A stretch of 27,772 bases of DNA from NCBI GenBank assembly GCA_030151165.1, contig JASLEM010000056.1, forward strand, positions 1 to 27,772. Direction: 5' to 3'. This DNA is from Burkholderiaceae bacterium (GTDB taxonomy: Bacteria > Pseudomonadota > Gammaproteobacteria > Burkholderiales > Burkholderiaceae). The position numbers and the translations under genes are program-made. Below the pieces are notes generated by a model, which was given only the letters and a program-made list of their open reading frames with translations, was not told the DNA's origin and searched no databases. Positions 24,721 to 27,772 of this stretch are shown piece after piece (position 1 is the stretch's first letter; each line of letters begins with the position of its first letter).

Positions 24721-25242
24721 TCAGGCCGCGACCAGGCCGTCGGCAGGGCGGCGCGTCGAGAGCACCTTGCGCGAGCGGGCGATCAGCAGGCCGGTCGGCA
24801 GGCCGCCGGCGACGGACGCGATCATCGCGACGAGCGGCTGCTGCGCGAAGACCGGCGCCACGGCCAGCATCACGCCGACGACGTAGCGCAGCAGGAAGAT
24901 CGACACGAACAGCACCAGCGGCGCATAGCTGCCGCCGATGCGGAACGTGCCGTCGGCGTTGGCGCTGACCTGGCGCGGCAGGTCGAGCGTGCGGTTCGAC
25001 GCGAAGCCGATGGCCGCGCCGGCGATCCAGGCCGCGGCCGGCAGCAGCGCGCCCGAGCCGCCGAACGCGTTCCAGGTGCCGAGGAACGAGTACGAGCCCA
25101 TGATCGCCGGCACGAGCCACATCCGCAGCGCGCCGACGTCGCGCGTCCGCGTCTGCTTCAGGCCCAGGACGACGAGCAGGGCGAGGCCGCCCCAGACCCA
25201 GAGCGGCGTGTGCGTGACGATGTCGAGCAGGAAGGTGGTCAT
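24721..25242 (-). CDS. DUF6622-like four-helix membrane protein
   Basis: This 173-residue inner-membrane protein starts MTTFLLDIVTHTPLWVWGGL, the DUF6622 opening (THTPLWVW), with helix one running to about residue 26. Three further helices lie at about 39-54, 64-82 and 101-148, followed by a basic C-terminal tail (ARSRKVLSTRRP). No catalytic motif is seen and the family function is unknown. The ATG at 25242 follows an AAAGGC site at modest spacing; the frame is open upstream but not family-like. Its position 5' of the kinase gene on the same strand could mean a shared transcript, but the 115-bp gap also allows a separate promoter. The substrate, if it is a transporter, cannot be guessed. Confidence 0.82.
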   Translation of the reverse strand: MTTFLLDIVTHTPLWVWGGLALLVVLGLKQTRTRDVGALRMWLVPAIMGSYSFLGTWNAFGGSGALLPAAAWIAGAAIGFASNRTLDLPRQVSANADGTFRIGGSYAPLVLFVSIFLLRYVVGVMLAVAPVFAQQPLVAMIASVAGGLPTGLLIARSRKVLSTRRPADGLVAA

Positions 25243-25704
25243 GGCGTGCCTTTGCGGAATGTGCGGGGTGGTCGAAGGGAGTGACGCGATGATCCCGACG
25301 CCCGGCCCGCCGGGCCAGCGCCGTGCGACGGCTCGACAGCCCGCGGCGTGAAACGCGATCGTTACGGCGTGAAACGACTGCTCGGCCGGTGCGAAATGTC
25401 GCTCCTCGGCGTGGCGCACCTCGGGAGAACCCTTGGTTCGACCGCGGCGCGTCGCGACACAGTCGTGAAATGCAGCGCAATCCATCTAGAAAGACCGCTC
25501 TTATCCGGCGCCGGCCGGCCTGGAACCTGCTGCCCGGAACGCTAAAATGGCGGGTTGGAAGGGGAGGCCGCGCACGCCTCGCGAACCGGGCTTCGGCCGG
25601 CGCGTGCACCGCGGACCTTGAGGCAGTGCGGCCATGCGCCGCGGACAAAACGAAAAAGCGGCGTGCGCCCTCCGGCGACGCCCGCTGGCGCCAGGGCTAG
25701 CCAA
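25243..25704. promoter_or_regulatory. Upstream region of the lipid operon with direct repeats and a candidate promoter
   Basis: This 462-bp gap has no supported gene. CGGCGTGAAACG occurs at 25344-25355 and 25365-25376, exactly 21 bp apart. A weaker copy is at 25387-25398 (9 of 12 matching) and another at 25461-25472. These could be activator sites on one face of the helix. A TAAAAT (25543-25548) is a possible -10 element; its -35 is poor. The leader from there to the first gene would be about 150 bases. Confidence 0.5.
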
Positions 25705-26490
25705 TTGAGTGTTTCATTCGTCATCGAGTGCTGGGCTGCGTGCGCGCCCGGCCTGGCAACGCCCGACAGCTGGTCGCGATGGGCGGCTGCGCCGTGGCTG
25801 CCGCAGGGCGAGCCGCAGGTCGCGCTCGCGGCCGTCGCGCCGATGCTGCGACGCCGCTTCGCGCCGCTCGGGCGCACGGCCGCGCAGGTGACGTTCGACC
25901 TCGGCGCCGTGCCCGCGGGCCTCGACACGGATGCGACGTCGGATGACGAGCGCCCCGACCACCCGACCGTCTTCGCCTCCCGCTACGGCGAGACCAGCCG
26001 CTGCCTCGACCTGCTCGCCGACCAGGCGCGCGGCGACGCGCTGTCGCCGACCGCGTTCGGCCTGTCCGTCCACAACGCCATCGGCGCGATGATCGCCCTC
26101 GCGCGCGACGACCGCAGCAACTCGTCGGCGCTGGCCGCGGGCCGCGCGACGGCCGCCGCCGGCGTGCTGGAGGCGGTCGCGCTGCTGGACGACGGCGCCG
26201 AGCGCGCGAGCGTCGTCGTCTACGACGCGCCGCTGCCGGCCGCCTACGCGCACTTCGAGGACGAGCCCTCGGCCCACTTCGCCTGGGCGTGGCAGTTGCG
26301 CCGCCCGCGCGCCGGCGAACGTGCGCTGCACCTCGACTGGCTGCCCGCGGCCGAGGCGTCGACCGCGGCCGATGCCGAGCCCGCCGGCCTGCCCGCGAGC
26401 CTGCAGGCGCTGTGGTTCGGCCTGTCCGACGCGCCTTCGCTGGTGCAGCACGCCGACGGCCGCGCCTACCGCTGGAGCCGCGATGCGTGA
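25705..26490 (+). CDS. Beta-ketoacyl-synthase-like chain-length factor (aryl polyene type)
   Basis: The 261-residue protein is a half-size ketosynthase of the Ketoacyl-synt_2 group found in aryl polyene clusters. It starts LSVSFVIECWAACAPGL and has PMLRRRFAPLGRTA, VFASRYGETSRCLDLL, SPTAFGLSVHNAIGAMIALA and VVVYDAPLPAAYAHFEDEP. These blocks are those of the N-terminal KS fold. The usual catalytic Cys-His-His set is not evident, so it probably shapes or supports a partner ketosynthase as a chain-length factor. No ATG lies near the family start. The likely start is TTG 25705 with CAGGG upstream, though this ribosome site is poor. It overlaps the acyltransferase gene by 8 bp and leads the operon. 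Confidence 0.85.
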   Translation: MSVSFVIECWAACAPGLATPDSWSRWAAAPWLPQGEPQVALAAVAPMLRRRFAPLGRTAAQVTFDLGAVPAGLDTDATSDDERPDHPTVFASRYGETSRCLDLLADQARGDALSPTAFGLSVHNAIGAMIALARDDRSNSSALAAGRATAAAGVLEAVALLDDGAERASVVVYDAPLPAAYAHFEDEPSAHFAWAWQLRRPRAGERALHLDWLPAAEASTAADAEPAGLPASLQALWFGLSDAPSLVQHADGRAYRWSRDA

Positions 26491-27340
26491 GATCGCCGCC
26501 GACGCCATCGATGGCGCCGATGCCGTGCCGGCGCAGGCCGGCGCCTGCCCGGCCGCCGCCAGCTCGCGCCTGAACCGCTGGTGGCGCGTCGCGGCCACGG
26601 GCTTCTCGTTCACCGGCTTCGGCGTCGGCGGGCTGCTGCTGGGCGTCGTCGTCTTCCCGCTGCTCAACGTGATCGTGCGCCACCACCAGCGCCGCTCGCG
26701 GCTCGCGCGCTGGGCGATCCGCCACATCTTCCGGTTCTTCGTCGCGATGATCTGCGGGCTCGGGCTGTGCAGCCTCGAGGTGCGCGGGCGCGAGCGCCTG
26801 CAGCGCGACGGCCTGCTGGTGCTCGCGAGCCATCCGTCGCTGATCGACGTCGTGTTCCTGATGTCGCTGATCCGGAACGCCGACTGCATCGTCAAGGCCG
26901 CGCTGCTGCGCAACCCGTTCACGCGCGGGCCGGTGCGCGCCGCGGGCTTCGTCTGCAACGACACCGGCCCCGGCCTCGTCGACGACTGCGTCGCCTCCGT
27001 GCGCGCCGGCAACAACCTGATCGTGTTCCCCGAGGGCACGCGCACGCCCGCCGGCGCCGCGCTCGGGCCGCTGCAGCGCGGCGCCGCGAACGTCGCCGTG
27101 CGCGGCGAGTTCCCCATCACGCCGGTGCGCATCACCTGCACGCAGCAGATGCTCGGCAAGACCGACAAGTGGTGGCGCGTGCCGGCCCGCGCGGGCCATT
27201 TCCTGATCGAGGTCGGCGACGACATCGCGGTCGACTCCCACCTGGCAGCGGCGGGCGCGCAACATGCGCTCGCGGTGCGCCGCCTCAACGACGAACTCGC
27301 GCGCCACCTCGGCGCTGAAAGCCCCCATGCAGCAGCTTGA
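26483..27340 (+). CDS. 1-acyl-sn-glycerol-3-phosphate-type acyltransferase
   Basis: The protein has 285 residues. A membrane helix lies at about residues 40-63. Acyltransferase motif I (HX4D) is SHPSLIDVVFL, with Pro-Ser-Leu-Ile between His and Asp. Motif II region is LLRNPFTRGPVRAAGF and motif III is FPEGTRTP. Motif IV is ITPVRITC. It should transfer an acyl chain, probably from one of the adjacent carrier proteins, to a lipid acceptor at the inner membrane. The first 25 residues are Ala-rich and poorly conserved, so the exact start could be later; ATG 26483 overlaps the end of the chain-length-factor gene by 8 bp and the ACP start lies 14 bp before its stop. Such overlaps mean translational coupling. 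Confidence 0.9.
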   Translation: MREIAADAIDGADAVPAQAGACPAAASSRLNRWWRVAATGFSFTGFGVGGLLLGVVVFPLLNVIVRHHQRRSRLARWAIRHIFRFFVAMICGLGLCSLEVRGRERLQRDGLLVLASHPSLIDVVFLMSLIRNADCIVKAALLRNPFTRGPVRAAGFVCNDTGPGLVDDCVASVRAGNNLIVFPEGTRTPAGAALGPLQRGAANVAVRGEFPITPVRITCTQQMLGKTDKWWRVPARAGHFLIEVGDDIAVDSHLAAAGAQHALAVRRLNDELARHLGAESPHAAA

Positions 27341-27587
27341 GCACGACATCAAGGAACTCATCATCTCCTCGCTGGCGCTGGAAGACGTCACCCCCGACGA
27401 CATCGACCCCACCGCGCCGCTGTTCGTCGACGGCATGGGCCTCGACTCGATCGACGCCCTCGAGCTGGGCCTCGCGCTGCAGAAGCGCTACGGCGTCAGC
27501 CTGTCGGCCGAGTCGCAGGAGGTGCGGGCGCATTTCGCCAGCGTCCGCGCGCTCGCCCAGTTCGTCACCTCGCAAGGCAAGGCCTGA
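27327..27587 (+). CDS. Acyl carrier protein (first)
   Basis: The 86-residue protein is a complete carrier protein with the helix I opening MQQLEHDIKELIISSLALE and the phosphopantetheine attachment motif GLDSIDALEL, where the Ser is modified. The stretch PDDIDPTAPLFVDG and a closing helix follow the usual four-helix layout. It carries an acyl chain as a thioester, likely for the acyltransferase and ketosynthase of this operon. The start at 27327 overlaps the acyltransferase end by 14 bp. Two carrier proteins in tandem are normal for aryl polyene operons. Confidence 0.95.
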   Translation: MQQLEHDIKELIISSLALEDVTPDDIDPTAPLFVDGMGLDSIDALELGLALQKRYGVSLSAESQEVRAHFASVRALAQFVTSQGKA

Positions 27588-27634
27588 CGCCTCGCACGTC
27601 AGCCTTCGCGACCCACATCATCCGGAATCCGACC

Positions 27635-27772
27635 ATGACCAAAGACGATATCTTCGCCAAGATCGTCGAGATCCTGCAGCAGACCTTCGACATCGACGCC
27701 GCGCGCATCAAGCCCGAGGCGCGGCTCGGCGAGGACCTGGACATCGACAGCATCGACGCCGTCGACCTGATC
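27635..27772 (+). CDS. Acyl carrier protein (second), cut by the window end
   Basis: The first 46 codons show MTKDDIFAKIVEILQQTFDI and then GEDLDIDSIDAVDLI, with the attachment Ser in DSIDAVDL. Its attachment segment differs from the first carrier (GEDLDIDSID against DGMGLDSID), so the two probably hold different substrates or serve different enzymes. It lies 47 bp after the first carrier. The rest of the gene and the operon lie outside. Confidence 0.93.
   Translation, partial: MTKDDIFAKIVEILQQTFDIDAARIKPEARLGEDLDIDSIDAVDLI

Overview
The window is uniformly GC-rich, with tightly packed genes and strong third-position G/C. The protein families point to a betaproteobacterium of order Burkholderiales. 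Supporting this are a GlnRS with a Burkholderiales-style N-terminal extension, a DUF6622-type membrane protein, a LytS/LytTR pair and an aryl-polyene-type lipid operon. The order is an inference from remembered family likeness; no database was searched. No rRNA, tRNA, CRISPR array, transposase or phage gene was seen.

Layout. 1-384 is the tail of an exporter-type ABC transporter, convergent with a leftward set (HEAT-repeat protein, DHA2 drug-efflux permease, NudK-type Nudix hydrolase). A DeoR regulator diverges from nudK over a 68-bp region with a tandem 10-bp repeat. 4199-8347 is an alkane-oxidation island: a GMC alcohol dehydrogenase and an AlkB hydroxylase read leftward, with an AraC regulator diverging. 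8384-10385 holds a papain-fold-like protein diverging from an orphan ParA ATPase. 10418-12494 carries a bidirectional-type terminator, a secreted FKBP isomerase, a GNAT acetyltransferase and two small conserved proteins. One of the small proteins seems cut short by an amber codon. 12599-16455 has a class-V aminotransferase, a 21-bp minisatellite, DusC, a frameshifted glyoxalase I and a second VOC protein.

16515-20129 carries envelope and hypothetical genes: a secreted protein, a chalcone-isomerase-like protein and an SphA-like outer-membrane protein. A perfect 40-bp inverted repeat lies in one gap. 20281-25242 holds glnS, a small membrane protein behind a run of ten G, a LytTR/LytS two-component system and a DUF6622 protein. 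25705 to the right edge is the start of an aryl-polyene-like operon (ketosynthase-like chain-length factor, acyltransferase, two acyl carrier proteins), all overlapping or closely spaced and cut by the window end.

How genes work together: AlkB hydroxylates an alkane and the GMC enzyme can oxidise the alcohol, probably under the AraC protein. The LytS/LytTR pair is one translationally coupled sensor system. The right-end operon makes or loads acyl chains on two carrier proteins. The most unusual non-coding structures are the 21-bp minisatellite (13895-14230) and the 40-bp inverted repeat (17194-17394). Two genes look broken by single-base events (gloA and the small membrane gene at 12141-12494).
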